Source: Tolypocladium sp. Sup5 PDA-1 (lineage: Eukaryota; Ascomycota; Sordariomycetes; Hypocreales; Ophiocordycipitaceae). From it: DNA of 64,000 bases. Both the position numbers and the translations under genes were made by a program. The number at the start of each line of letters is the position of its first letter. The stretch's first letter is position 1. A model generated the notes under the pieces. That model saw nothing but the letters and a program-made list of their open reading frames with translations. It had not been told where the DNA came from and did no database searches. Where the stretch lies: the NCBI GenBank assembly GCA_000750105.3, contig JPHH03000002.1:744001-808000 (forward strand), in the 5' to 3' direction. Below are positions 22,328 through 32,700 of the stretch, in pieces.

Positions 22328-23420
22328 CTACAGTTCGGATTCGGCACCGTTGGTGGACAGTTGCATGGGACTGCCGTTTTGGGTTTGCCGTTGGCGCAGG
22401 CGAGCGTTCCCAGGCGGCCGTCGCCGGGCCATGACACGGCCATTCACGTTGGCATTCTCGTCGTCATCCTCGGATTCGCCAAACTGCTCCGAGTAGTTTT
22501 TAGCCTCGTCCAGCTCGTTGATATCCTGCGGCCTGTCGCGCAGCCACTGCATCCGAGGCCCAGAGCGGGCTCGCTCCGATACCCGGAAACCATAGATCCT
22601 CGGTTCGTATATGTGGCCTGGGCCGAGGCTGGGTGCAATGTTCTTGGAATAGATGCCGTTGAGGAGGTTCTGGTCGGCGGTTATCCTCGAGGTCGCATTG
22701 GAGAGGACGTCGGCGCCGCGCTTGGTAAGGTCGTATTCAGGGAAAGTGAGGAGGAAGAGAGCACCGAACGTGCGGCCGAAGAATGCACCATCAACAGTCT
22801 GGAAACGGCTGTTGGGAGGGACGTAAACATCCAGGCAGGCTGGGCAGAAGAGCTTCACGGTATCCTCGCCAGGTATATCGGAGAGGCCCACCGGCAGCGT
22901 CCTCGCCTGCTCGCAGTTGGTCCGCGGACAACAGCCAAAGTGGCCGAGCTCGTATTTCTCGCTCATCTGTTGGATGCCAGCGCGAGAGCATATGAATCGC
23001 TGGTGGATGAGGCCATAGAGCATCTCAGCTGATGACTCGATGACGGACAGGTCGCTGGCCATCCTACTATGATGCCGTCGCTCGCCAGCACGCGCAGCCA
23101 CCCGCTCTTGGCCATCTCCCAGCCCGGATTCGTTCTCTTCCTCTTCCTCTTCCTCTTCGTCGTCCTCGTCGTCATCCTCAGGTTCGACGTCGAGAATCAT
23201 CTAAGTCGGCGGCATCAGCAATGTGAGACCACCAGGCCGGCACAGGGCATTTCTGGTATACCTCAAGCGCCTCCTTGTACATGGCCACCTGCGTCTGCAG
23301 GCCAGTCAGGTTGAAGTCATCCTCGATGAACTCTTCCGACACCTCGGCAAAGTACTCGTGCCCCAGCAAGGCGCAGAAGCTCGAGATCCAGGACTCGGGT
23401 ACACCCGAGGACGTGGACAT
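22328..23420 (-). CDS. CKB1: Casein kinase II regulatory subunit beta
   Basis: Two exons, 23262-23420 and 22328-23200, with a 61-nt intron (23201-23261) that joins YKEALE to MILDVEPE exactly as in other CK2 beta proteins; about 343 residues. The N-terminal helical part (SWISSFCALLGHEYFAEVSEEFIEDDFNLTGL) is standard. An acidic run of Asp/Glu follows, longer than in animal CK2 beta. The zinc-finger dimer motif has cysteines near 144, 149, 172 and 175 in CCPRTNC and FCPACLDVY, with the conserved VGLSDIPGE between them. The C-terminal tail is basic and Asn/Gln-rich. It assembles the tetrameric CK2 holoenzyme and directs its substrate choice in nucleus and cytoplasm. The neighbouring JmjC gene is divergent, across about 570 bp. 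Confidence 0.96.
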
Positions 23421-23986
23421 GGTGCCGGTGAGGGGTCGATGGCTAGGCGCGCGGTCGCAACCTGGAGGGGCGACGCGAATGCGTCTTCGTCGCCCTGGTA
23501 TCGATGGGCTCGGAGTCTCACCTCCTCAGGATGGAGGCGGGGTGCTTTGGCGCGTATCGTGGATGAAGCGGCGCGGGGGGAGGGAGGGATCGTGCAGCGG
23601 TGTTTTCGCTCAAAGGGGGCCGTCGGTATCGCGCAGGCCCAACGAGCGTTGGCAGGATGGCCGGCAGACAGCAGATTTCGCCGTCTTGGGATAGGGTAAT
23701 GTTGCTTCGTCGACCGACGGACCAGACCAGAGCTCGTGCTGCCGCGATTTAGGTTGGAGGTGGGTGAAGGGTGGTGGGTGGACTCGATAAGATGGAATTG
23801 TGACTAAGAAACCTGTGCGTGCTTATTACCTGGGCCGTGGATGACCTCCCCCCGGCGCCTTGGTTTTGCCGATCTCCGGCTCAGCATAACCTCATAACGA
23901 CGGAAGAGCGCAGTGTCTCACGACGACCCCTATTCTTTTCACATTCTGAAGCCAATTATTCTCTTTGCTGTCCGACGCGCAAGGCA
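23421..23986. promoter_or_regulatory. Divergent promoter of CK2 beta and JmjC gene
   Basis: 566 bp between start codons. GC-rich next to CK2 beta, then more AT-rich and pyrimidine-biased toward the JmjC gene. No specific element recognised. Confidence 0.5.
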
Positions 23987-25000
23987 ATGAAGAGGGCAGT
24001 TCGATGCAGCACAATATGGAAGCGCCATTCTCATGAACCCCCCCGTCGCGGGCTCGCCACGTTGGTACCTGTCCAGTCTGCCGCCCCATCGGCCCACGGT
24101 TATCCGGATATTCAAGCGTTTCGGCAGAGGGCTTTGGCTCCCAAGAAGCCACTGATCTTCCGCCATGATGCAGGATCCCCGGCTGCACAGCTCCCAGGTC
24201 TGAAAAAGTGGTTCGGAAAAGAACCGTCTGCGCAGCGCTCTCTGTCAGCGTACATGGCCAGCTTTGAGGACTGGCCATTCCCCTATGAGTTGGTTCAGTC
24301 TTCGTCGGAGAAGCAGGATGCTGTGACTAGCTTCCGTGATTGGCTCATGGCGAGCTCAGTCATGGCGGATCAGGTTATGGCCGGAATCTTACAATCCGCC
24401 TTAACTGAAGGAGGACAAGGACTTTTCTTCCAGCTCTATGGCCCTTTGAGGCTTCTAATCAAGGCGCTCGAATTCAACAAAACGCAAGACCCGAAAGCTT
24501 CAAACACGTTGGAGCTGTACATAGCACAGTCCTCGCTTTCGGATTTACCACAGCCTCTGCAAGACGACCTGCCCACTCCGGAGCTTGTCCAGCGTGCCGG
24601 AAAAGGCGATGTATACAACTCCTCCATTTGGCTCGGCACGGAGCCGACATACACGCCACTGCATAGGGATCCGAATCCAAACCTATTCTGCCAACTATGC
24701 AGCCGCAAGGTTGTGAGGCTATTGCCACCGCTCCTAGGCGATCGGCTCTTCTTCGAGGTACAGGTCAAGCTCCGCAAGCAGGGCAACAGTCGCATCCGAA
24801 CGACCGAGATGATGGAAGGGGAAGAGAGGGAAGTTTTGCACGACGCCGTTTGGGGCAATGAGGCTTTGCCGGATGAACTGCACCGGGTGGAGCTGAGCCC
24901 CGGGGATGCCTTGTTCATCCCTGACGGATGGTGGCACTCGGTCAAGAGCACGGAGACAGGCGGGCAGCTGAATGGCTCAGTCAATTGGTGGTTCCGATAA
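23987..25000 (+). CDS. JmjC/cupin-type Fe(II)-oxygenase-like protein
   Basis: Single exon, 337 residues from the ATG at 23987. The frame is open further upstream (from 23819), but the extension is Cys/Pro/Arg-rich and not family-like. The iron-binding pair is His226-x-Asp228 in PTYTPLHRDPNPN, and the distal His317 is in DGWWHSVKS, the arrangement of cupin_8/JmjC proteins. Residues 1-30 (MKRAVRCSTIWKRHSHEPPRRG) are basic and free of acidic residues until Glu17, so a mitochondrial presequence is possible. Such proteins hydroxylate proteins or RNA-linked substrates using 2-oxoglutarate. The substrate is not predictable here. Some fungal members lack chromatin roles, so histone demethylase should not be assumed. 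Confidence 0.85.
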   Translation: MKRAVRCSTIWKRHSHEPPRRGLATLVPVQSAAPSAHGYPDIQAFRQRALAPKKPLIFRHDAGSPAAQLPGLKKWFGKEPSAQRSLSAYMASFEDWPFPYELVQSSSEKQDAVTSFRDWLMASSVMADQVMAGILQSALTEGGQGLFFQLYGPLRLLIKALEFNKTQDPKASNTLELYIAQSSLSDLPQPLQDDLPTPELVQRAGKGDVYNSSIWLGTEPTYTPLHRDPNPNLFCQLCSRKVVRLLPPLLGDRLFFEVQVKLRKQGNSRIRTTEMMEGEEREVLHDAVWGNEALPDELHRVELSPGDALFIPDGWWHSVKSTETGGQLNGSVNWWFR

Positions 25001-25389
25001 CTAGCCCTGGATTGGCAAAACGCCAAACGCCCAAGTCAGACGGGACTGATACGGCGAGTGTTAAAGCTCACGAATTCTCTCTGGGCCTGCAGATGACCTA
25101 ATTGAGATACCCGCACGGCCAGAGATGCATCTGCATACCACTTTGAACCTCCCGCCCGGTCGTGTCTGCTCCACAGCTCCGCAACAGCGCCTCAACCTCT
25201 TCAGGGGTCCGTACCCTCAAGGACGAAACGATGCCGTCGAAAATCATTACAAACGCAAGAAGGGGAGAGAAATGCGTGGAATGCATTAGTGGAAGGGATG
25301 AAGGAGGAAGAAAGCAAACGAAGAAAGTAGGCGAGGAAGCTGGGCTTCACGGCGTGATCAATGGCATCCTCAGGTGTTTATTGTATGTG

Positions 25390-25805
25390 TGGTTCACCCG
25401 CCACGCTCCTGCGACTGGGCAACGGATTGCTTATGGCCAAGGGCGATTGAATTGAATTCGCGCTTGAACCACTGTTGTTGAACTGACGCCCCTTTGAAGA
25501 TCACGACCGGCGTCAGAGCCCGTGGCGACTCGGCGGCAACGGCGGCGGCTCCAGGGGCTCCAATACCTGGTACACTCAATTATCGTAGTCCGATTGCGTG
25601 ATTGGCTGCTTTGATGTAAGCCCGCTTGGGATTGATCTCGGATGACCCTACAACAAGCCCGTTGACGCCCATCCCTTCCATAATACCGGTCTCGTCGGTG
25701 TTGTAGATATTGGCCGGCCGGATCCAATCAAACGTATCGTAAAGGTCGAACCAGGCATTGATTGCATCGGGATTGGCTCTATTAATCCTCGCTGTCTCAA
25801 TCCGT
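25390..25805 (-). pseudogene. Relic of a pogo/Fot1-type DDE transposase
   Basis: The minus strand reads INAWFDLYDTFDW, then NIYNTDETGIMEGMGVNG, LVVGSSEINPK, a segment with IIECT shifted to another frame, and SPRALTPVVIFKGASVQQQWF. The block order, with the first catalytic Asp in YNTDETG and the VIFKG-VQQQWF block, is the core of fungal pogo/Fot1 DDE transposases. It is broken by a TAA stop and by frame changes around 25570-25600, and it lacks the N-terminal DNA-binding part and the remaining catalytic region. I could not identify terminal inverted repeats with confidence. Confidence 0.8.
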
Positions 25806-25846
25806 GCCCCTATGTATCTTGGTCTTTACCTCTGGGTTGTGGCGGA

Positions 25847-25868
25847 AGCTTCCACGTGCCCCGCCTTA
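25847..25868. repeat. 22-bp element, copy 1
   Basis: Core TTCCACGTGCCCCGCC, containing the E-box CACGTG. The same 22 bp occur at 29376-29397. This copy lies 110 bp before the ENP2 start codon and next to the transposase relic. Confidence 0.8.
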
Positions 25869-25977
25869 TCCAGTCACCTTGAAATTTTTTCTGCGACCCG
25901 ACGGATGCAGCTTGCTACCACTGCACCTCCACCGGCTTTCTTCGAGATTCTTGCGCCGCGCCAATCTCCTGCCGGCC

Positions 25978-27909
25978 ATGAAGCTCTCCAACCCGGGGAC
26001 CGTCCCCGTGTATACCATCTCGGGGGCGTCGACTGCGCGGCCGCTGCCGGACTGGCTTGCCCGCCGTCGCAAGCGCAGCCTGAAGAACGACCCCGAATAT
26101 CAGAACCGCGTCGAGCTGCTGCAGGACTTCGAGTTCGAGGAAGCCAGTAACTGCGTCCGAATCAGCGAAGATGGCGAATGGGTCATGAGCACCGGCACCT
26201 ACAAACCTCAAATCCACGTCCACAACCTCCCACAGCTTTCTCTGTCTTTCACCCGACACACCAACTCGCTGAACCACTCCTTTGTCCTTCTCTCGCAAGA
26301 CTACTCGAAATCGCTGCACCTTCAGACGGACCGAAGACTCGAATTCCATACGCCGATGGGATGCCACTACGAAGTGCGAATACCCAGATATGGTCGAGAC
26401 TTGGTGTATGATCGCCAGGCTACCGAGGCCCTCGTGCCCGCTGTCGGACTTGACGCCGATGGCAAAGGCGAGGTATTCCGCATGAACATGGAACTTGGGC
26501 GCTTCATGAAGTCGTACCAGGTCGACGTCGGCGGCGACGACCAGACTGGGGGAGGCCTGCAAGGAGGCATTGGCGTCGGGAGCGTCAACGTCGCGGCCGT
26601 TGCTGAAGGTACCCACAACCTGCTGGCTTTCGGAACGTCGATAGGAACCGTCGAGTTCTGGGACCCTCGCTCCAAGTCTAGAGCGGCGCTGCTCGCCGGC
26701 CACGATGGCGAGGTTACCGCTTTGGATTTCAGCACGTCCGGCCTCTCGTTGGCAACGGGCTCCTCAACCGGCATGATCCAATTGTTCGATCTTCGACGGC
26801 CAGTACCGTTGCTTAAGAAGGACCACGGCTACGGTTTCGCTGTGCAGAAACTCATCCACATGACGAACTCGTCTCAGGAGAAGAAGATTATGTCTGCGGA
26901 CAAGCGCATAATCAAGATCTGGGACGAGCTCTCGGGGGACCCGTGGACATCTGTCGAGCCAGTGGTAGATATCAACGACGTCGCATGGTGCAAAAACACC
27001 GGCATGCTCCTGACCGCGAACGAGGGCAAGCAACAACATGCCTTCTTCGTCCCCCAACTCGGCCCCGCCCCCAAGTGGTGCTCGTTCCTGGACAACATGG
27101 TGGAAGAGATGGCCGAAGAAGTGCACACTGAGACTTATGACAATTACAAGTTCCTGACACTGCCAGAACTGAAGCAGCTCAGTCTGGCGCATTTGGTCGG
27201 AAAGACAAACCTCCTTCGCCCGTACATGCATGGATACTTTGTCGACTCCAAATTGTACGAGCAGGCCAAGCTGATCGCCAACCCGTACGCCTGGGAGGAA
27301 GAGAGGATGAAGCGCGTCAAGGACAAGGTCGAGAAGGAGCGCGCCAGCAGGATCAGAGGCAGCAAGAAGGTCAAGGTCAACCAGAAGCTGGTTAACAAGC
27401 TCCTCAAGAAGCAGGAGAACAGAGGCCAGGTCGATACCAAGGCTGGTCTCCTCGGAGACGAGCGATTCGCCCAGCTCTTTGAGGACGAGGACTTCGTGGT
27501 GGACGAAACCAGCCGCGAATTTCAGATGCTCAACCCAAGCACGGTTATCGATGAACCTGTCGATCCCGCAGCTCCGACCCGATATCAAGCCAAGGACTCC
27601 GAGGATGAGTCGAGCGATGACGAAGACGAGCCTGCACCTACTCACAAGTCGAAAGACGATGTGGTTATGCATGTATCTTCATCGCATAGCGGCGCACAAA
27701 TGCGCGACAATGCGCTTGGCTCAAGACAACAGAGGACGATTCGCGGAAGCAGAACGCAACGGGGCGAAGTGGTTGGAGAACGACACGTCTCATTTGTTCC
27801 GGAGTCTAGGAAGAAGAAGCAGCAGATGGAAGAAGAAGCCCCAGCGCCACAGAAGCGAAATGCGGGTGCTCGACGGAGTGCCAGCTCCAACACGTTCAGA
27901 AAGATGTAA
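25978..27909 (+). CDS. ENP2: ENP2/NOL10 WD-repeat ribosome biogenesis protein
   Basis: Single exon, 643 residues from the ATG at 25978 (in the context GCCATGAAG). The frame is open upstream, but only from a GTG codon and without family-like sequence. The start MKLSNPGTVPVYTISG and the early block RRRKRSLKNDPEYQNRVEL are those of Enp2/NOL10. WD40 blades follow, including GTSIGTVEFWDPRS and GSSTGMIQLFDLR. The conserved central block WCSFLDNMVEEMAEE and LTLPELKQLSLAHLVGKTNLL comes next. The C-terminal part is charged and lysine-rich (VNQKLVNKLLKKQEN) with an acidic Ser/Asp/Glu tract. It acts in the nucleolus in early 40S subunit assembly at the A0-A2 cleavage steps, with Bfr2 and other SSU-processome factors. 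Its length is close to the yeast protein (707). Confidence 0.96.
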   Translation: MKLSNPGTVPVYTISGASTARPLPDWLARRRKRSLKNDPEYQNRVELLQDFEFEEASNCVRISEDGEWVMSTGTYKPQIHVHNLPQLSLSFTRHTNSLNHSFVLLSQDYSKSLHLQTDRRLEFHTPMGCHYEVRIPRYGRDLVYDRQATEALVPAVGLDADGKGEVFRMNMELGRFMKSYQVDVGGDDQTGGGLQGGIGVGSVNVAAVAEGTHNLLAFGTSIGTVEFWDPRSKSRAALLAGHDGEVTALDFSTSGLSLATGSSTGMIQLFDLRRPVPLLKKDHGYGFAVQKLIHMTNSSQEKKIMSADKRIIKIWDELSGDPWTSVEPVVDINDVAWCKNTGMLLTANEGKQQHAFFVPQLGPAPKWCSFLDNMVEEMAEEVHTETYDNYKFLTLPELKQLSLAHLVGKTNLLRPYMHGYFVDSKLYEQAKLIANPYAWEEERMKRVKDKVEKERASRIRGSKKVKVNQKLVNKLLKKQENRGQVDTKAGLLGDERFAQLFEDEDFVVDETSREFQMLNPSTVIDEPVDPAAPTRYQAKDSEDESSDDEDEPAPTHKSKDDVVMHVSSSHSGAQMRDNALGSRQQRTIRGSRTQRGEVVGERHVSFVPESRKKKQQMEEEAPAPQKRNAGARRSASSNTFRKM

Positions 27910-28036
27910 CCCCCAAGCTCCAGAGTCTCGAATTTGCAGAAGCAACAGCGGACATATGGTACAATATTTGGCAGACCACAACGTGCCTTCTTGGCACAAT
28001 TGGCTCTACCCCAAACGACACGCCAGTCCAGGCCTC

Positions 28037-28543
28037 CTAGTTGCGGCCCTTGCTTTTACCGCCCGCCTGGGCCAGTCCTTTCTCGACGTCCTCGGGGCGC
28101 AGGCGAGGTGTTGGCGGCACATCATCAGCGATCTTTGCACGGCCGCGTCGAGATGAGCCCTTCGATTTCTTGACCGAGTCTGGAAACTCCGTCCTCCTCG
28201 GGGTAAGAGCTGTGACAACCTTGCGAGCCGACCTCCTGACCTTCTCCCTGACCTTCCATTCACGCTTTTTAGCGACGAAAAAGAGAGTGGCCGTGGCCAC
28301 TGGAGGATGTCAGTATTGCCAGGGACTGTGTGCTGCCTGCTATTCGGGGCTTCACTTACCCCCTATCACGCTTACAGCGACAACGACGACAATGATGGCG
28401 ACCAAGCCTCCAGTTGAGATGCCCATGGCATTGGAGCTGCCAGAGGCACCCGCCTCCACGCCAGAGTCAGGACCGGGGGCAGGGCCGCCCCCTGCATCGG
28501 TATCGTGGGTGGCTAGTGGGAAACTGTGAGTAGTCGTAGCCAT
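28037..28543 (-). CDS. Small single-pass membrane protein, conserved-type hypothetical
   Basis: Two exons, 28360-28543 and 28037-28299, with a 60-nt intron, give about 148 residues. The N-terminal 40 residues are Gly/Pro/Ser/Ala-rich. A strong hydrophobic segment lies at about 45-70 (GLVAIIVVVVAVSVIGVATATLFF, split by the intron). The remaining 75 residues are very basic (KKREWKVREKVRRSARK). The positive-inside rule puts the N-terminus outside or in a lumen and the basic tail in the cytosol. No catalytic motif is visible. It converges on ENP2, with 127 bp between stop codons. Function unknown. Confidence 0.7.
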
Positions 28544-29749
28544 GATGTCTGGTCTTGGCAAGACGTCGTTGCGAACGTCGCAGAGATGTCAGAACTTGGA
28601 CGGATATCCTGATCTCTGCTGCAGAAAGATTGGGGATAATATATCATGAAATTGGACTAAAACAACCAGCGGTTCGCGAGGGCTGCCGGTATTTACATGC
28701 TGTGCTACCATCCATCCCCATGCAACACCGTGAGCGTCTGTCCATGCGACGCCGGCAGTGCATTGTGCGTCACCAGCCGCCCTGGACCATCATTAGTTTG
28801 CCGCGCAGGGTTCTGTATGGTGCGTTGCAAACCCATCACCCAAAGGAGGCATGCGTTGGGCTGTGACGTCGTGATGATTGGTGAATGGGGACTGCGAAGC
28901 GCCGGAGAGGAACACCCTTCACCCATGTCGCAGCCAATGAGGTGTAAGACGTGCGGTACCAGGCGACTTCACATGGCGGGACGAGAATTATCGTCACGTT
29001 TAGGGGCTGCAATATCGGGCCAACGGCAGGGTTTTATTTTTACATAGTTTCACCCACCGGTTACGGCAAGGAGGCCATCCTGTCTTAGTGCGGTGTGCTT
29101 GTTTACGGTAACGAGATGCGCTCGGACACCAACGACTGACAGACAACGTACCGAGTACTCGGCTGCGGAGGGTTGACTCTGGGATGCCCTATTTCGCCGC
29201 CGCTTTACGCATAGATAAACTATTTAATCGATTATTAATAGCGCTTTCAACGTTAGATTTAGAATATATAGGCATTTTTAATATAAAGGCAGAATTGTAG
29301 CTTTAATTGAAGATCTAGTCAGGCTGGTGGTGTTACGGTGTGTAAGTGAGGAGTGCGCAGCTTCCACGTGTGCGCAGCTTCCACGTGCCCCGCCTTAGCA
29401 TCTGCTTCACAATCCCGATCTTGGTGGCCAAAGGCAACCGGGTGTCCGTAGGGATTGCTCCTTCCCTTGATCCGGGGATGGATGCCTGCGAGCCTCGCCC
29501 CAAGCACTGCGACAGATTTTTTCTTCATCAACGCAGGCCGGCGAGCATATGGTACTACATCTCCTATCCAATTCTTTTCATCGCATCTCTTAAATGCAGG
29601 CGCCCGTTGTTGAGCACGCCTGCAAATCAGCTGCTCCCCCTTGGCATTCGCCTCACCAGAGCCCTGACTCCTCCCGTATTTGCACCGCAGACAGTCTGGC
29701 CTTTGCAAATTCGACCGTCTCGACGCTCCGACACACTTAATCCGGAGCC
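28544..29749. other. Intergenic region with an AT-rich island
   Basis: About 1.2 kb between the small membrane protein and the coiled-coil gene, which diverge. Most is GC-balanced with no convincing frame. About 110 bp near 29205-29325 are strongly AT-rich (TTTAATCGATTATTAAT and similar), unlike the surroundings and consistent with a RIP-damaged repeat scrap. Just downstream is copy 2 of the 22-bp CACGTG element. Confidence 0.5.
29353..29397. repeat. 22-bp element copy 2 plus partial tandem copy
   Basis: The word TGCGCAGCTTCCACGTG occurs twice in tandem. The second extends into the complete 22-bp element (29376-29397) also found upstream of ENP2. It lies about 350 bp before the coiled-coil gene start and directly after an AT-rich island. 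Confidence 0.75.
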
Positions 29750-32700
29750 ATGCCTGCGGCACCTGGCGATAGCCCCAAGGGGTCGTCATCCAGTGTCATC
29801 AGCGCTGGAGACTTCGAAAGACTGGGTTCGACTGTACCCGACTCCCAGCCATATGTGAGCAAACACTTCGACGAGAGTCAAATCAGAAAGTTCTCGGCCA
29901 CACAGGATGAAATATCCGAGACTGCCCTTGGGGAAGGGTTTTCGTTCGGTATCAAACGACCTCCTCGTCCCGGGCAATTCTCCGAGAGACCCTTTCGTCA
30001 TCCATCCGAGGCCAGCAAGCAGATCCAAACCAGTCCTCGGGCTAGTGAGCTCCAGAAACATTCTCAGAGTCCAGGCAGGCAGGCCGATGTGCCTACGGCC
30101 GTCCCAAGAGGGCCTGCGCTGTCTCTTCATGAACTTTCCCTTCCTGCGAGTCAGCTTGTCTCTCCACCATCGCCACGACTGAATTGTCGCCCATCAAATT
30201 CTCCTGATGCAAAGCCCGCAGAGCTCTTTCCTTCTCTGAATGTCGATATTCCGTCTCGACAACCGTCACATCGGTTGCCATCCGAGGTTCCGGAATCTCG
30301 GGGGCTCGGTCTGCACGTTACATCGGCTTCCGCCAACAAGCATCAAAAGGAAGGTAGCCGCAATTTACTGCGTGATCCTTTGCCAGAAGGCACCACAGCA
30401 ATTGAGGCATTAAGCAGCCCGCCTTCCAAGGAACCCAAGGGCACGACAAGAATCATCGCTGGCCCATCCTGCACCGTGCCAAACGGGAACACTACTCGCC
30501 ACGAAAGTGCTGCCTCTGTCTTTGCCAATCACTTGCCTCTTGAGGAGAATTTGGCAAGTTTTAAGATGCCAGAGAAGCAGTTGGCACGAACTGATCACAT
30601 CCGCCGACGACCTTCGCCCGGGAGTGCTTGCGGCGACTTGGAGGGACCTGTCCACCGAAGTCCACACTTCCAGCGCAACACCATGGTGAACCGCCCTGCT
30701 GTATCCCATGATTCTCCTGATTGGGGCATCGCTACGCGTCACCGATCTCGATCTCGAACGAGCAACATATCCAGAAAGCGCAATGCAATCGGCAAGGATC
30801 GTCCTCGCAGAGATCCCGACCGGAAGAAGACTGCAATGCACCAAGTTGCCCAATACTGGAATGAGTGCATTCAAATTGCGGAGGAGGAAAAGAACCAAGC
30901 GGGCTGGGAGATTGAGCGCCTACAGCATGAACTCCATCGACATCAGTTGAAGCTCGCCGAGTCTCGCTCCATGCTGGACGATAAGGTGCGCGAACTCCAC
31001 GACATTGAGCATCGCCACCGTCAACTTGAAGAGAACGACTCCCAGAACACGACGGAAAACAGGCGCTTGGGTAATGAGGTTGAAGAGCTACGTGATCAGT
31101 TATCCGAATCCAAAACGCGAGCAACGGTGCTTGAGGGAAAGCATCAGCGATATCGACTCAAGCTCAATGAGGCCATCAAAGAGCAGCAAGCTCTCTTTCT
31201 CCGTTCCCGTGCCTTTTACGAGGAGTCTCTGAGCAAGCTACGGAATGAAAACGAGAAGCGGGTCACTGATTCCAACCTAATCGACAAGGCCCTCGAGAAC
31301 AGCCGTCAAAAACGGGAGGAGATGAAGCGTTGCTTGGAGGAGTTTCGTGGCGAGATGGAGCGGGACTCCAGGCTCAGTGAGTTGTGTCCGCCCCCATCCC
31401 GGCACAATACAGAATTAACCAGACGCCCTAGAGGATCAAACAATCTCCGACCTTCGAATCAAGGCCAACGAACAAGAGGTCACCCTACTTCACGAGAGAG
31501 ACGTGACAGAGAGCTTGCGTCGGCAGGTCGAAGCGCAAGAGAGCACACAGAAGGCAGTGCAAGACATGGCAGCCAAGGTTGAGTCTTTACTCGACATTTG
31601 CGCCAAAAATCATCAGGAACAAAAGCAGAATGCGGACATAGTGGGCCAAGTACACTCGAGGTATTGCCACGGCTTCCTCCAGTAGGCCGGATGCGCTAAC
31701 ATCAAGATCAGGCTCGATGCTTTGGCGCAGCATGTGCACAGGGCAGAGACCAATGCTGTTCCTTCGACTGCCATTGAGCGTGCAGTACGAGGCATTGAGG
31801 AGACCATTTCCACTCAGTGAGTCGCCCCGTTGAAGCGTCCTTTTGGTTGTCTGACGCACAAACAGGGTCGTCGCAGCCATCGCAGACGTAGCCTCCAAGC
31901 AACATCGTGCCGAACAGACAACGTTCGACCTGGCTGTCGCATGTGCGGGCCAACTCACTGAGATCAGACGAACTCTCGGAAACCAAGATGATAAGATTGA
32001 GATAGCTCAGGAGATAGAGGAAGAAGTCACACGAAACTTTGAGGACAGCTTCAAGAATCTAACAAGCAATATGGAGAAGGCCCAGCAGTCATGCCAGCAG
32101 ACGAAGCAGACTCTCGAAGCATGGATTGAAACGGAATCTCACTCGCAGCGCGGTTCCAACGAAGCGCGCGAGGCCGGCCTCGACGAGAAGCTGGCTGAGC
32201 GTAACGAAGAAATCAGTCAATTGGAACAGAAACTCCAGTTGGTCTCGGAGGCCTACACAGCAGAGATAAAATCTCTGGCGGAGGGTCTATCGAGAAACGA
32301 CGAGGCCGCGAAGAAGGAATTACGCAATGTTGTCGTTGAGTTCCAGAAAAGGTTGGAGCAAGGGTTTAAACAGGAAAAGGAGAGATCTGAGCGGAACCTT
32401 CGCCACAGTCAAACGGCCATCGCCGCACTTGAAAGTCAACTCAAGGCAGTCAACAACCACCTGACAGTCGCCAAGTTTGGCCCCTCTCAAGAAAGCAACC
32501 CTGATCCAACTGATACCCGCGAGGACCAAGCACTTGTTTCCTGGCTTCAGCAGAAGGTGCATGACTTCGAGAGGCAGGCCAAGGCAACCAAAGAGCTCCG
32601 CGACAGGTGGCAGCGTGACATCAAGACTGTCGATGCGTTGCGAGGTCAGCTCAGAAGCATCCAGGAACGCATGCCCCAGATGGAGAGGTTCGATGTAACG

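Larger units (their letters stand above)
25001..25977. other. Intergenic region upstream of ENP2 with transposase relic
   Basis: The left 400 bp show only a 62-codon minus-strand frame (25098-25286) that I cannot assign. The right part is taken up by the pogo/Fot1-like remnant and a 22-bp element shared with another promoter, so the ENP2 promoter has been built partly from mobile-element debris. Confidence 0.55.
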
